The position numbers were made by a program, and so were the translations under genes. A stretch of 64,000 nt of DNA from Halohasta salina (GTDB lineage: Archaea; Halobacteriota; Halobacteria; Halobacteriales; Haloferacaceae). The notes below the pieces were generated by a model. The model had not been told where the DNA came from. It saw only the letters and a program-made list of their open reading frames with translations, and made no database searches. The DNA lies in contig NZ_JAMZIE010000001.1 in NCBI RefSeq assembly GCF_024178165.1, positions 620,001 to 684,000 on the forward strand, written 5' to 3'. Within the stretch, counting starts at the first letter, position 1. The number at the start of each line of letters is the position of its first letter. This document shows positions 45,008-53,283 of this stretch, in pieces.

Positions 45008-48000
45008 TTAGTCGTCGCTTGAGACCGCTTCGGCGTCGAGGCGGGCGTCGACGGCCGCCGAGGCGGTCTCGGGCAGTTCCTCGCGGACGTCGTCTGCGCC
45101 CTCGTTTTCGATCACGTTGGCGTAGGCGTCGGGGAACACGCGGACGAAGTTCTGGAGTTCCGCACCCCACTCGTCGAGCAACTCGGCGGCGCGCTCGCTG
45201 CCAGTGTACTCGGCGTGGTTCTCGACCATTCGGGTCAACATCCGCTCGTCTTTCTCGGTGAGGTCCTCGGAGAACGTCACCATCCCCTTGTTGACCTTGG
45301 ATTCGAACTCGCCGTCGGCGTCGTAGACGTAGGCCACGCCGCCGGACATCCCCGCGGCGAAGTTCCGGCCCGTCTCGCCCAGCACGGCGACGACGCCGCC
45401 GGTCATGTACTCACAGCCGTGGTCGCCGACACCTTCGACGACCGCCTTGACGCCGGAGTTCCGGACGCCGAACCGCTCGCCGGCGAGGCCGTTGATGTAG
45501 GCCTCACCCTGCGTCGCGCCGTAGAGGGCGACGTTGCCGATCAGGATGTTCTCGTCGGCTTTATATGCGGCTGTCTCGGGGGTCTGGACGATCAGCTTCC
45601 CGCCGGAGAGCCCCTTTCCGACGTAGTCGTTGGCCGCACCGGTGAGATCCATCGTCACACCGGAGGCGAGGAACGCCGCGAAGCTCTGGCCGGCGATCCC
45701 CTCGAAGTCGACCGAGATCGTGTCGTCGGCCAGTCCTTCACCGCCGTAGGCCTTCGAGATCTCGTTCGACAGTGTCGCGCCGACCGCACGGTCGACGTTG
45801 CTGATCTCGTGGTCGAGTTGGACGCGGCGACCCTCTTCGAGGGCCGCTTCGGCCTCGTCGATCAGTTCCCAGTCGAGTTGGGCGTCTACTTCGTGGTCCT
45901 GCTCGCGGGTCTTCACTCGCTGGTCGCCCGCCGTCGGAGCGATCACCGTCGAGAGGTCGAGGTGTTTGGCCTTTTCGTGGTCGGTCTCTCGCTGGTCGAG
46001 GAGTTCCGGTCGACCGATCATCTCGTCGAGCGAGGTGAAGCCGAGGTCGGCCATGATCTCCCGGAGTTCCTCGGCCATGAACGTCATGTAGTTGATGACG
46101 TGGTCCGGCTGGCCGGGGAACCGCTCGCGGAGGTCCTCGTCTTGGGTAGCGACGCCGACCGGGCAGGTGTTGGCGTGACACTGACGGGCCATCACACAAC
46201 CCGCAGTGACGAGGGCCGCGGTCCCGAAGACGTACTCCTCGGCCCCGAGCAGCGCGGCGACAGCGATATCGCGACCGGTCTTCATCCCGCCGTCGGCGGT
46301 GACCTTGATCCGGTCGCGGAGGTCGGTGCCACACAGCATCTGGTTGGCCTCGGCGAGGCCGAGCTCCCACGGGAGTCCCGCGTTCTTGATCGAGGTTTTC
46401 GGCGACGCGCCGGTCCCGCCGGAGTCGCCGGAGATGTGAACCACGTCGGCGTTGGCCTTGGCGACACCGGCAGCGATGGTGCCGATGCCGGCCTCCGAGA
46501 CCAGTTTCACGTTGATGTCGGCCTCGGGATTGGCCGCCTTCAGGTCGTGGATCAGCTGCTTGAGGTCCTCGATGGAGTAGATGTCGTGGAGCGGTGGCGG
46601 CGAGATAAGCCCGACACCCGGCGTCGCATACCGGACGTGAGCGATCATCTCGTTGACCTTCTTGCCGGGCAGGTGGCCGCCCTCGCCGGGCTTCGATCCC
46701 TGGGCCATCTTGATCTGGATCTCCTCGGCCGAGGTGAGGTATTCGGAGGTGACGCCGAACCGGCCGGAGGCGACCTGCTTGACGTTGCACTCCTTTTCAG
46801 TGCCGAACCGTTCCGGCGGCTCGCCACCCTCGCCGGTGTTGGATTTCCCGCCGAGGCGGTTCATGGCGATCGAGTTGGTCTCGTGGGCCTCCGGCGAGAT
46901 GCTCCCGAGGCTCATCGCGGCCGTCGAGAACCGGTCGACAATCTCGTGGACCGGCTCGACCTCGCCGAGTGGGACCGACTCGCGGTCCGAATCGAACTCC
47001 AGCAAGCCGCGAAGCGTCTGGAGGTTCTCGTTTTGGTCGTTGATCAGTTCGGCGAACTCCAGATAGCGCTCGTAGTCGCCGCTGCGGACCGCCTGCTGGA
47101 GCGTGCCGACCGTCTTGGGGTTCCACTGGTGGTAGATGCCGGACGAGCGGTGTTCGTACTCTCCCTGCGTCTCCAGTTCCGGATCGGAACCGAAGCCGAC
47201 CGCATGTCGGGTCCGCACATCGTCTTCGATCACGTCGAGGCCGATCCCCTCGGTCCGGATCTCGGTGCCCTCGAAGTACTCGGCGATCAGGTCCGAATGC
47301 AGGCCGACGGCCTCGAAGATCTGCGCACCTTGGTAGGATTCGACCGTCGAGATCCCCATCTTGGCCATGATCTTCAGCAGGCCGTGTTCGAGCGCGTGGA
47401 TGTAGCCGTCGATGGCTTCCTCTTCGTCGACGCCATCCGGTCCGGCACAGAGGTCCGAGATCGTCTGGTAGGCGAGGTAGGGGTTGACCGCGCCCGCGCC
47501 GTAGCCGACCAGCGTCGCGAGGTGGTGGACCTCACGTGGGTCGCCGGACTCGACGACGAGGCCGACGTCGGTCCGGAGGCCGTGCCGGACCAGATCGTGA
47601 TGGACGCCGCCCGTCGCCAGCAGGCTCGGGATCGGAATCTGATCCTCCCCCGTATCGCGGTCCGAGAGGACGATGATATCCGCGCCCGCCTCGATCGCCT
47701 CGCGGGCCTCGGTGCGGAGCCGTTCGATAGCGGCTTCGAGATCCGTCTCCGGATCGTAGGTCATATCGAGCGTCGTCGACTCGAAGCCGTCCGCGCCACG
47801 GTCGAGGCCCTTGATCGAGGCTGTCTCCTCGTCGCTGAGGACGGGCGAGTCCAGCACGAGCTGGTGGGCGTGCTCGGGGGATTCGTCCATCAGGTTCCGC
47901 TGTTCGCCGAGCCGTGACTGGAGGCTCGTGACGAGTTCCTCGCGGATGTAGTCGATCGGCGGGTTCGACACCTGGGCGAACAGCTGTTTGAAATATGTGA

Positions 48001-49552
48001 ACAGCGGGCGGTTGAACTCGCCGAGTACCGACAGTGGGGTGTCGTCGCCCATCGACCCAACCGGGTCCTTACCCTGGTTGGCCATCGGCTCCAGCAGGTG
48101 GTTGAGTTGGTCGGTGGTGTAGCCGAAGGTCGCCTGGTGGGCCCGTAGATGGTCGACGTCGTCTTTCGGTTCGAGGCTGTCGCCGGCGATCTCCTCGAGG
48201 TGCCGCTGGTGGTCGTCGACCCACTCGCCGTACGTGTCGTCGAGCAGGCCGTCGAAGACCTCCTCGTCGGGGATAACGCGTCCCTCCTCGGGATCGGCGA
48301 CGAAGATCTCGCCGGGCTGGAGTCGGCCGCGTTCCTGGATCTCGCTGGGATCGGTTTCGAGCGCGCCGACCTCGCTGGCCATGATCAGTTGGTTGTCGCT
48401 CGTGATGTCGTACCGGCAGGGCCGGAGGCCGTTGCGGTCGAGGACCGCGGCGATCTTGTCGCCGTCGGTGCCAGTGACCAGCGCGGGGCCGTCCCACGGT
48501 TCGATCAGGCTGGCGTGGTAGTCGTACCACTCCTGTCGGTCGGGGTCCATCGTGTCGTCGTTCTCGTGGGCCTCCGGAATCAGCATCCGGAGGACGTGCG
48601 GGAGGTCCCGGCCCGAGTGCAGCAGGAGTTCGACCGCGTTATCGACGCTCGCCGTGTCGGACTGGCCGGCTTTGGTGATCGGTTTGAGCGCCTCGATATC
48701 CTCGCCGAAGTTCTCGTCTTCGAGCGCCGACTCGCGGGCGCGCATCCAGTTAATGTTGCCGCGGATCGTGTTGATTTCGCCGTTGTGGATGATCTTCCGG
48801 TAGGGGTGAGCGAGATGCCACGCGCCGAGCGTGTTGGTCGAGAACCGGGCGTGGACCAACACGAGCGTGCTTTTGACACGGTCGTCGGTCAGATCCGGAT
48901 AGTAGCCTGCGAGCTGTTCGCCCTTGAGGAGTCCTTTATAAACGACCGTCTTGCGGTCGAGCGAACAGACGTAGAAGCGCCCGGAGTCGTCGATCTCGTC
49001 AATGTCGGCTTCGACGGCCTTCCGAGAGAGGTAGAGCGCGCGGTCGAAGGCGTCGTCTGTCATCTCGGCGGTCGGTGCGACGAAGGCCTGCTGGACGTTC
49101 GGCTCGGAGTCGACGGCGGTCTTACCCAGCTCGCTGTTGTCGGTCGGGACGTCCCGCCACTCGAAGACTTCGAGGTCGTAGTCGGCCAGCGTCTCCTCGA
49201 CGAAGTCGGCGATCTCGGCGCGCAGGGAGTCGTCCTGCGGCATGAAAATCGAGCCGACGGCGTAGGTTTCGGGAAGATCACCGACAACATCGTCGAAAAA
49301 GTCGTCGGGGCGCTGGACCGTGATTCCGGCGCCGTCGCCGGTGTCTTTCTCTGCGCCCGTGGTGCCGCGGTGTTCGAGATTGCAGAGCAGTTCGATCCCA
49401 TCCTCAACGACGCTATGCGAGGCACCGCCATCGAGGTCGACGACGGCCCCAACGCCGCAGTTCGATCGGTCGTCAGTCGGGTCCGCGAGCCCGACGGTTC
49501 CCTCATGCGCGGCATCCCCGTGCGCATGGGTATCACTGTGTGGCTTGGTCAT
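45008..49552 (-). CDS. gltB: Glutamate synthase, large subunit
   Basis: The 1514-residue protein makes two glutamates from glutamine and 2-oxoglutarate. The N-terminal class II amidotransferase has its nucleophile Cys32 in SNCGVGAVVD, so a 31-residue propeptide is expected. The central and FMN-binding domains follow, then the 3Fe-4S cysteines in CVMARQCHANTCPVG near residue 1120, and a C-terminal beta-helix domain. The gene has its own TATA element at 49575-49583. No small subunit gene is adjacent, so electrons must come from a distant subunit or ferredoxin. The ATG at 49552 (MTKPHSDTH) is chosen over an in-frame start at 49618 because of the TATA spacing. Confidence 0.95.
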   Translation of the reverse strand: MTKPHSDTHAHGDAAHEGTVGLADPTDDRSNCGVGAVVDLDGGASHSVVEDGIELLCNLEHRGTTGAEKDTGDGAGITVQRPDDFFDDVVGDLPETYAVGSIFMPQDDSLRAEIADFVEETLADYDLEVFEWRDVPTDNSELGKTAVDSEPNVQQAFVAPTAEMTDDAFDRALYLSRKAVEADIDEIDDSGRFYVCSLDRKTVVYKGLLKGEQLAGYYPDLTDDRVKSTLVLVHARFSTNTLGAWHLAHPYRKIIHNGEINTIRGNINWMRARESALEDENFGEDIEALKPITKAGQSDTASVDNAVELLLHSGRDLPHVLRMLIPEAHENDDTMDPDRQEWYDYHASLIEPWDGPALVTGTDGDKIAAVLDRNGLRPCRYDITSDNQLIMASEVGALETDPSEIQERGRLQPGEIFVADPEEGRVIPDEEVFDGLLDDTYGEWVDDHQRHLEEIAGDSLEPKDDVDHLRAHQATFGYTTDQLNHLLEPMANQGKDPVGSMGDDTPLSVLGEFNRPLFTYFKQLFAQVSNPPIDYIREELVTSLQSRLGEQRNLMDESPEHAHQLVLDSPVLSDEETASIKGLDRGADGFESTTLDMTYDPETDLEAAIERLRTEAREAIEAGADIIVLSDRDTGEDQIPIPSLLATGGVHHDLVRHGLRTDVGLVVESGDPREVHHLATLVGYGAGAVNPYLAYQTISDLCAGPDGVDEEEAIDGYIHALEHGLLKIMAKMGISTVESYQGAQIFEAVGLHSDLIAEYFEGTEIRTEGIGLDVIEDDVRTRHAVGFGSDPELETQGEYEHRSSGIYHQWNPKTVGTLQQAVRSGDYERYLEFAELINDQNENLQTLRGLLEFDSDRESVPLGEVEPVHEIVDRFSTAAMSLGSISPEAHETNSIAMNRLGGKSNTGEGGEPPERFGTEKECNVKQVASGRFGVTSEYLTSAEEIQIKMAQGSKPGEGGHLPGKKVNEMIAHVRYATPGVGLISPPPLHDIYSIEDLKQLIHDLKAANPEADINVKLVSEAGIGTIAAGVAKANADVVHISGDSGGTGASPKTSIKNAGLPWELGLAEANQMLCGTDLRDRIKVTADGGMKTGRDIAVAALLGAEEYVFGTAALVTAGCVMARQCHANTCPVGVATQDEDLRERFPGQPDHVINYMTFMAEELREIMADLGFTSLDEMIGRPELLDQRETDHEKAKHLDLSTVIAPTAGDQRVKTREQDHEVDAQLDWELIDEAEAALEEGRRVQLDHEISNVDRAVGATLSNEISKAYGGEGLADDTISVDFEGIAGQSFAAFLASGVTMDLTGAANDYVGKGLSGGKLIVQTPETAAYKADENILIGNVALYGATQGEAYINGLAGERFGVRNSGVKAVVEGVGDHGCEYMTGGVVAVLGETGRNFAAGMSGGVAYVYDADGEFESKVNKGMVTFSEDLTEKDERMLTRMVENHAEYTGSERAAELLDEWGAELQNFVRVFPDAYANVIENEGADDVREELPETASAAVDARLDAEAVSSDD

Positions 49553-49574
49553 GAGAGAACAGAGCAAGGGGTGA

Positions 49575-49583
49575 AATAAATGC
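49575..49583 (-). promoter_or_regulatory. TATA-like box of gltB
   Basis: GCATTTATT on the minus strand lies 23-31 nt before the ATG at 49552. It fits a leaderless transcript and fixes the start codon. A second TATA-like word (TTATATG) lies further upstream at about 49613-49621. Confidence 0.55.
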
Positions 49584-49592
49584 CTACTGTGG

Positions 49593-49610
49593 AAGGAATA
49601 AGGGTTCCTT
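49593..49610. promoter_or_regulatory. AAGGAA-N6-TTCCTT inverted repeat upstream of gltB
   Basis: A perfect 6-bp inverted repeat with a 6-nt centre lies 10 bp upstream of the gltB TATA element, which places it next to or over the BRE. This is a likely site for a nitrogen or amino-acid responsive regulator, by position only. Confidence 0.45.
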
Positions 49611-49726
49611 TGACACATATAAGGTCAGACAAGGTAATTGATCTTCATTGTAGTGCATAAAATATAATGACTTCTCCGGGCGAACCTACATGAAAGAAAA
49701 TACGCGTCTACTGAGCAGTCGGTTCG

Positions 49727-51196
49727 TTAGTAGTTCTTGGCGAAGTAGGCTGTCTGGGTGGCTGGCTCGCCACAGATCCCACAGGTGTCGTCTTCGTCGA
49801 TGTCCTCCTCGTCGTCGAAGGGACACATAACGATCTCCGCCGAGAGTGGCTCCTTGATCGGCTCCTCGCAGTCTTCGTCGCCACACCACGGCACTTTCAC
49901 GTAGCCATTGTTCGGACCGAGCGTCCCGAGGATCTCTTCACGGGAGTCGGCCTCGCGAACGTTCTCTTCCAAGTTTTCCTCGGCCGCGGCGTACAGTTTG
50001 GCGTACACTTCGTCGAAGTGGTCCTGCACCGTCTCGGCGATCCCCTCGCGGTCCTCGACGGCCTCCGCGCCGTCGGGCCGGTGGACTACCGTGATCTCCT
50101 CGTCGTCGACCTCGTGGGGACCGATTTCCAGCCGAACGGGCACGCCTTTGAGTTCCCACTCGTTGAACTTGAAGCCGGGATTGCGCTCGTCGCGGTCGTC
50201 GAGTTCGACACGGATGCCCGCCTCAGCGAGGTCATCGCGGACCGACTCGGCGTAGTCGAGGACTTCCTCTTGGGTGTCTTCCTGCCAGATCGGGACGATC
50301 ACGACTTGTTCGGGAGCGACCGTCGGCGGGAGGACGAGGCCCTGATCGTCGGAGTGAGTCATGATCAGCGCGCCGAGGGCACGCCACGACAGCCCCCACG
50401 AGGTGGTGTGGGCCGGTTGGGTCTCCTCGTCCTCGTCGGAGAAGGTGATGTCGAAGGCCTCGGCGAAGGAGGTCCCGAGGTGGTGGCTGGTGCCCGCCTG
50501 AACGGATTTGCCGTCGGGCATCAGCGCCTCGACGGTCGTCGTCTTGTGCGCGCCGGGGAACTTGTCGTGGTCCGGCTTCTGGCCCTTGAGGACGGGAATA
50601 GCCAACAGGTCCTCATACAGCTCGGCGTACTGTTCGAGGCGGGTCATCGTTTCGTCCCACGCCTCGTCGTGGGTCTCGTGGGCCGTGTGGCCCTCCTGCC
50701 AGAGGAATTCTTTCGTGCGGAAGAACGGTTTCGTCTCGGTGGCCTCCCAGCGGACGACCGAACACCACTGATTGACGCGGAGGGGCAGATCACGGTGGCT
50801 GCGGACCCACTGGGCCATATACGGGGCGATGATCGACTCGCTTGTGGGCCGGACGGCGAGTCGCTCTTCGAGTTCCTCGTGGCCGCCGTGGGTCACCCAC
50901 GCGACTTCGGGGTCGAACCCTTCGACGATGTCCTTCTCCCGTTCGAGGTAGCTCTCGGGGATCATCATCGGGAAGTAGGCGTTCTGGACGCCCGTCGACT
51001 TGAACTTGCGATCCAGTTCGTTCTGGATATACTCCCACAGCGCGTAGCCGCGGGGCCGGGTGACGATGAAGCCGCTCATCCCTTCGGGGCCGTAGTTGGC
51101 GAGGCCGGCCTTCTGGACGACTTCGGCGTACCACTCGCCGGTGTTGTACTGCTTGCGTTCGGTAATTCCGAGGTCTTGGTCGCTGTCGCTACTCAT
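49727..51196 (-). CDS. proS: Prolyl-tRNA synthetase, archaeal/eukaryal type
   Basis: The 489-residue class II aminoacyl-tRNA synthetase charges tRNA-Pro. Motif 2 is seen as INQ-like VNQWCSVVRWE near residue 142, and motif 3 as LMTHSDDQGLVLPP near residue 280. The C-terminal zinc domain carries CGDEDCEEP, MCPFDDEEDIDEDDTCGICGEP and ends in the conserved aromatic tail AYFAKNY. The ATG at 51196 is the conserved start (MSSDSDQDLGITER). The 174 bp between it and gltB are AT-rich and hold no gene. Confidence 0.96.
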   Translation of the reverse strand: MSSDSDQDLGITERKQYNTGEWYAEVVQKAGLANYGPEGMSGFIVTRPRGYALWEYIQNELDRKFKSTGVQNAYFPMMIPESYLEREKDIVEGFDPEVAWVTHGGHEELEERLAVRPTSESIIAPYMAQWVRSHRDLPLRVNQWCSVVRWEATETKPFFRTKEFLWQEGHTAHETHDEAWDETMTRLEQYAELYEDLLAIPVLKGQKPDHDKFPGAHKTTTVEALMPDGKSVQAGTSHHLGTSFAEAFDITFSDEDEETQPAHTTSWGLSWRALGALIMTHSDDQGLVLPPTVAPEQVVIVPIWQEDTQEEVLDYAESVRDDLAEAGIRVELDDRDERNPGFKFNEWELKGVPVRLEIGPHEVDDEEITVVHRPDGAEAVEDREGIAETVQDHFDEVYAKLYAAAEENLEENVREADSREEILGTLGPNNGYVKVPWCGDEDCEEPIKEPLSAEIVMCPFDDEEDIDEDDTCGICGEPATQTAYFAKNY

Positions 51197-51304
51197 TGAC
51201 GGGAATCCGCAACCGGGACAAATAAACTCGGTGTGTTCGCGGTCGACGCCGGCTGTGGGTGTGTGACCGTCCACACAGCGCCCATGGTATCACGTCTCGG
51301 AGAA

Positions 51305-51313
51305 GTCTTATCC
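51305..51313 (+). promoter_or_regulatory. TATA-like box of cspA
   Basis: GTCTTATCC lies 27-35 nt before the ATG at 51340, consistent with a leaderless or very short leader transcript. Confidence 0.5.
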
Positions 51314-51339
51314 GTGGGTAGGGTCTAGACCTGTTTGCA

Positions 51340-51537
51340 ATGGCACACGGTAAGGTTGACTTCTTCAACGACACTGGCGGCTACGGTTTCATTTCGACTG
51401 ACGATTCTGACGACGACGTGTTCTTCCACATGGAAGACGTTGGCGGCGAGGATCTTACAGAGGGCGAGGAGATCGATTTCGATATCGAGCAGTCTCCCAA
51501 AGGCCCGCGAGCGAGTAACGTCGTTCGCACGAACTAA
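51340..51537 (+). CDS. cspA: Cold-shock-domain RNA-binding protein
   Basis: The 65-residue single CSD protein has RNP1 GGYGFIS and RNP2 DVFFHM and is more acidic than bacterial CspA, as is usual in haloarchaea. It acts as an RNA chaperone or transcript stabiliser. It is a monocistronic gene with its own TATA-like element. Confidence 0.95.
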   Translation: MAHGKVDFFNDTGGYGFISTDDSDDDVFFHMEDVGGEDLTEGEEIDFDIEQSPKGPRASNVVRTN

Positions 51538-51618
51538 CTGACGACACTGTCGCCCTCGGGCGACACTGCAACACATCATTCTTCGACACGCTACGACCGG
51601 GAGCCGCAGGCCTCGCGG

Positions 51619-52122
51619 TCAGTCGGTCCGCTCGGCGACCTTCCGGAGCAGGTCGTACTGGTCGTCGGCGTAGGCGATCACCGCCACGTCGACCAGCGTG
51701 TCGGATTTGTAGTCGGCGATCTCCGAACAGATGAGGTCCGCCGCGCGCTCGAAGGCGAATCCCGCCGCACCGGACCCCAACACCGGGATGACAAGCGACT
51801 CACAGCCCAACTCGTCGGCGGCCTCAAGGCTGTTCCACACTGCCGACTGGATGCTCTCCTCGGTCGCTTTCCCGTCGCCGTAGTGGGGCATTGCCGCGGC
51901 GTGGATTACGTAGTCGGCGTCGAGATCGAAGGCGTCGGTGACCGCGACCTCGCCGAGGTCGACCGGCCCCTTTGCCGTCGCGGCCTCGTTGAGTTCGTCG
52001 CCCGCCGCACGCCGGAGCGCGCCGGCGACGCCGCTTCCCATTTCGAGGCTCGTTCCGGCCGCGTTGACCAGTGCGTCGGCGCTCTGGGCGGCGATATCAC
52101 CCTGGATCGTTGAGAACTCCAT
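51619..52122 (-). CDS. Macro-domain protein (ADP-ribose binding)
   Basis: The 167-residue single macro domain has the ligand-binding loops GDIAAQSADALVNAAG at residues 8-23, MGSGVAGALRRAAG at 28-41 and PVLGSGAAGFAF near 108-119. Members hydrolyse O-acetyl-ADP-ribose or remove ADP-ribose from proteins or nucleic acids. The activity cannot be separated from sequence alone. It converges with the cspA gene. Confidence 0.9.
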   Translation of the reverse strand: MEFSTIQGDIAAQSADALVNAAGTSLEMGSGVAGALRRAAGDELNEAATAKGPVDLGEVAVTDAFDLDADYVIHAAAMPHYGDGKATEESIQSAVWNSLEAADELGCESLVIPVLGSGAAGFAFERAADLICSEIADYKSDTLVDVAVIAYADDQYDLLRKVAERTD

Positions 52123-52267
52123 GCCAACAATATGTGTCGACCGGACTGTAAAATCTACTCGCGGCTGGTAGATCTATCCCACAACGAGGAATTACATTTC
52201 GTACCGTTCAGGTAAAGAGCAGTGGCAGCGGCACAACTCATATATCGGGCATACCTAAAATACCGAC

Positions 52268-52534
52268 ATGAAACGGACGGTTCTCGTTCGTCTCATGTTC
52301 GGATTCGGCGTCGGGGCAGTGTCGATGTTCGTGATCCGGGAGTTCCTCGAAACGGCATTCGAGTTGGCTGGCCCGCCTGTCTTGGTTCAGTCCGTTGCTA
52401 TCGGAGTCGTCGTAGTTGTGCTGGTGGCTGCATTTCAGCGGTGGAAGCCACACCACGTGCTTGGCTCGCTCGGGATGATGGTGGTCGGTGCCATGATCGT
52501 CCTCATTATATTGTTCGGTCGGATGTCGGCGTAA
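52268..52534 (+). CDS. Small membrane protein
   Basis: The 88-residue product has about three hydrophobic segments, the middle one rich in Val (VQSVAIGVVVVVLVAAF), with a basic loop RWKPHH between the second and third. No family is recognised. A TATA-like element CATATATC lies about 23-30 nt before the ATG. Confidence 0.65.
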   Translation: MKRTVLVRLMFGFGVGAVSMFVIREFLETAFELAGPPVLVQSVAIGVVVVVLVAAFQRWKPHHVLGSLGMMVVGAMIVLIILFGRMSA

Positions 52535-52557
52535 CGCAGCTATGATGGTCGCGATGA

Positions 52558-53040
52558 CTACTCGAGGGTAAACGGACTCTCCCGCTCCCGCCAGTCCCAT
52601 CCAGGAAGACGCGTCTGAAACCCCGCCGCCAGCGCCGCGTCCAGATCGTCGACCCCCGCGTTCTCACCGTCCTCGCCGTGCGTATGCACATCCGCGAAGT
52701 GGAACGTTGCTTGCGCCAACAGCGCCAGCGGCTGGCCGCCGGCGATGGTGGCCGCCAACTCCCGGCCCAAGATTTCGTCGACGACGAAGCCCGGATAATC
52801 GCCCTCGACATCCAGCTCCCGGAGCAGCCCCACGTAGCCCGCAACGTTGACCGCCACCTCGCCGTCGGCGAACACCGCGTCGACTTCGTTTTTGTATTCA
52901 GTCTCGCTCACGCCGTCGACCTCGGTCTCGAAAAGGGTTCCAAGACGGTCGCGAGTGTCGTTGATGATCGTGACGATCGTCGGCGCGCGGCGGCGGACCC
53001 ACTCGTATTCGGCCTCGACGCGGTCCGGTGTGAGACGCAT
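52558..53040 (-). CDS. Conserved hypothetical protein
   Basis: The 160-residue acidic protein is mostly helical: an N-terminal helix RVEAEYEWVRRRAPTIVTIINDTRDRLG, a conserved-looking block PGFVVDEILGRELAATIAGGQPLALLAQATF, then FADVHTHG and a tail with GWDWRERESPF. No metal or nucleotide motif is clear, and I do not recognise the family. The TATA-like element TATTATAAAA lies about 43-52 nt before the ATG, in the region shared with aCPSF1. Confidence 0.65.
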   Translation of the reverse strand: MRLTPDRVEAEYEWVRRRAPTIVTIINDTRDRLGTLFETEVDGVSETEYKNEVDAVFADGEVAVNVAGYVGLLRELDVEGDYPGFVVDEILGRELAATIAGGQPLALLAQATFHFADVHTHGEDGENAGVDDLDAALAAGFQTRLPGWDWRERESPFTLE

Positions 53041-53082
53041 GACTCCGCAGAGCCGCTCGAAGGGCTTCGGTTTTGCGAAGGG

Positions 53083-53092
53083 TTTTATAATA
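53083..53092. promoter_or_regulatory. TATA-like box shared by divergent genes
   Basis: TTTTATAATA is nearly symmetric and can act on both strands. Toward the minus gene it is 43-52 nt upstream of the start at 53040. Toward aCPSF1 it gives a leader of about 170 nt. Confidence 0.4.
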
Positions 53093-53283
53093 CGGGTCGT
53101 ATAGACCGATGTAAGCGGGTTTTCGCTGTCTGTTCCCGCATTCGCACCTATCGGACAATCCGCAGAGAGTATGTTCCATACCGACTCCCGTTTCCGGACG
53201 ACATCACGGCCACACCTGCCGACAGCCGCAGCCACCGGTCGGGACAGACTGAGGTGCAGACGCGACCCGGTTTTCTTCGACCT

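Noticed and set aside
45215-47917. 900-codon open frame on the plus strand opposite gltB
   Set aside because: It is the antisense shadow of the 1514-residue glutamate synthase. High G+C with acidic codons leaves long open antisense frames, and the product has no recognisable domain.
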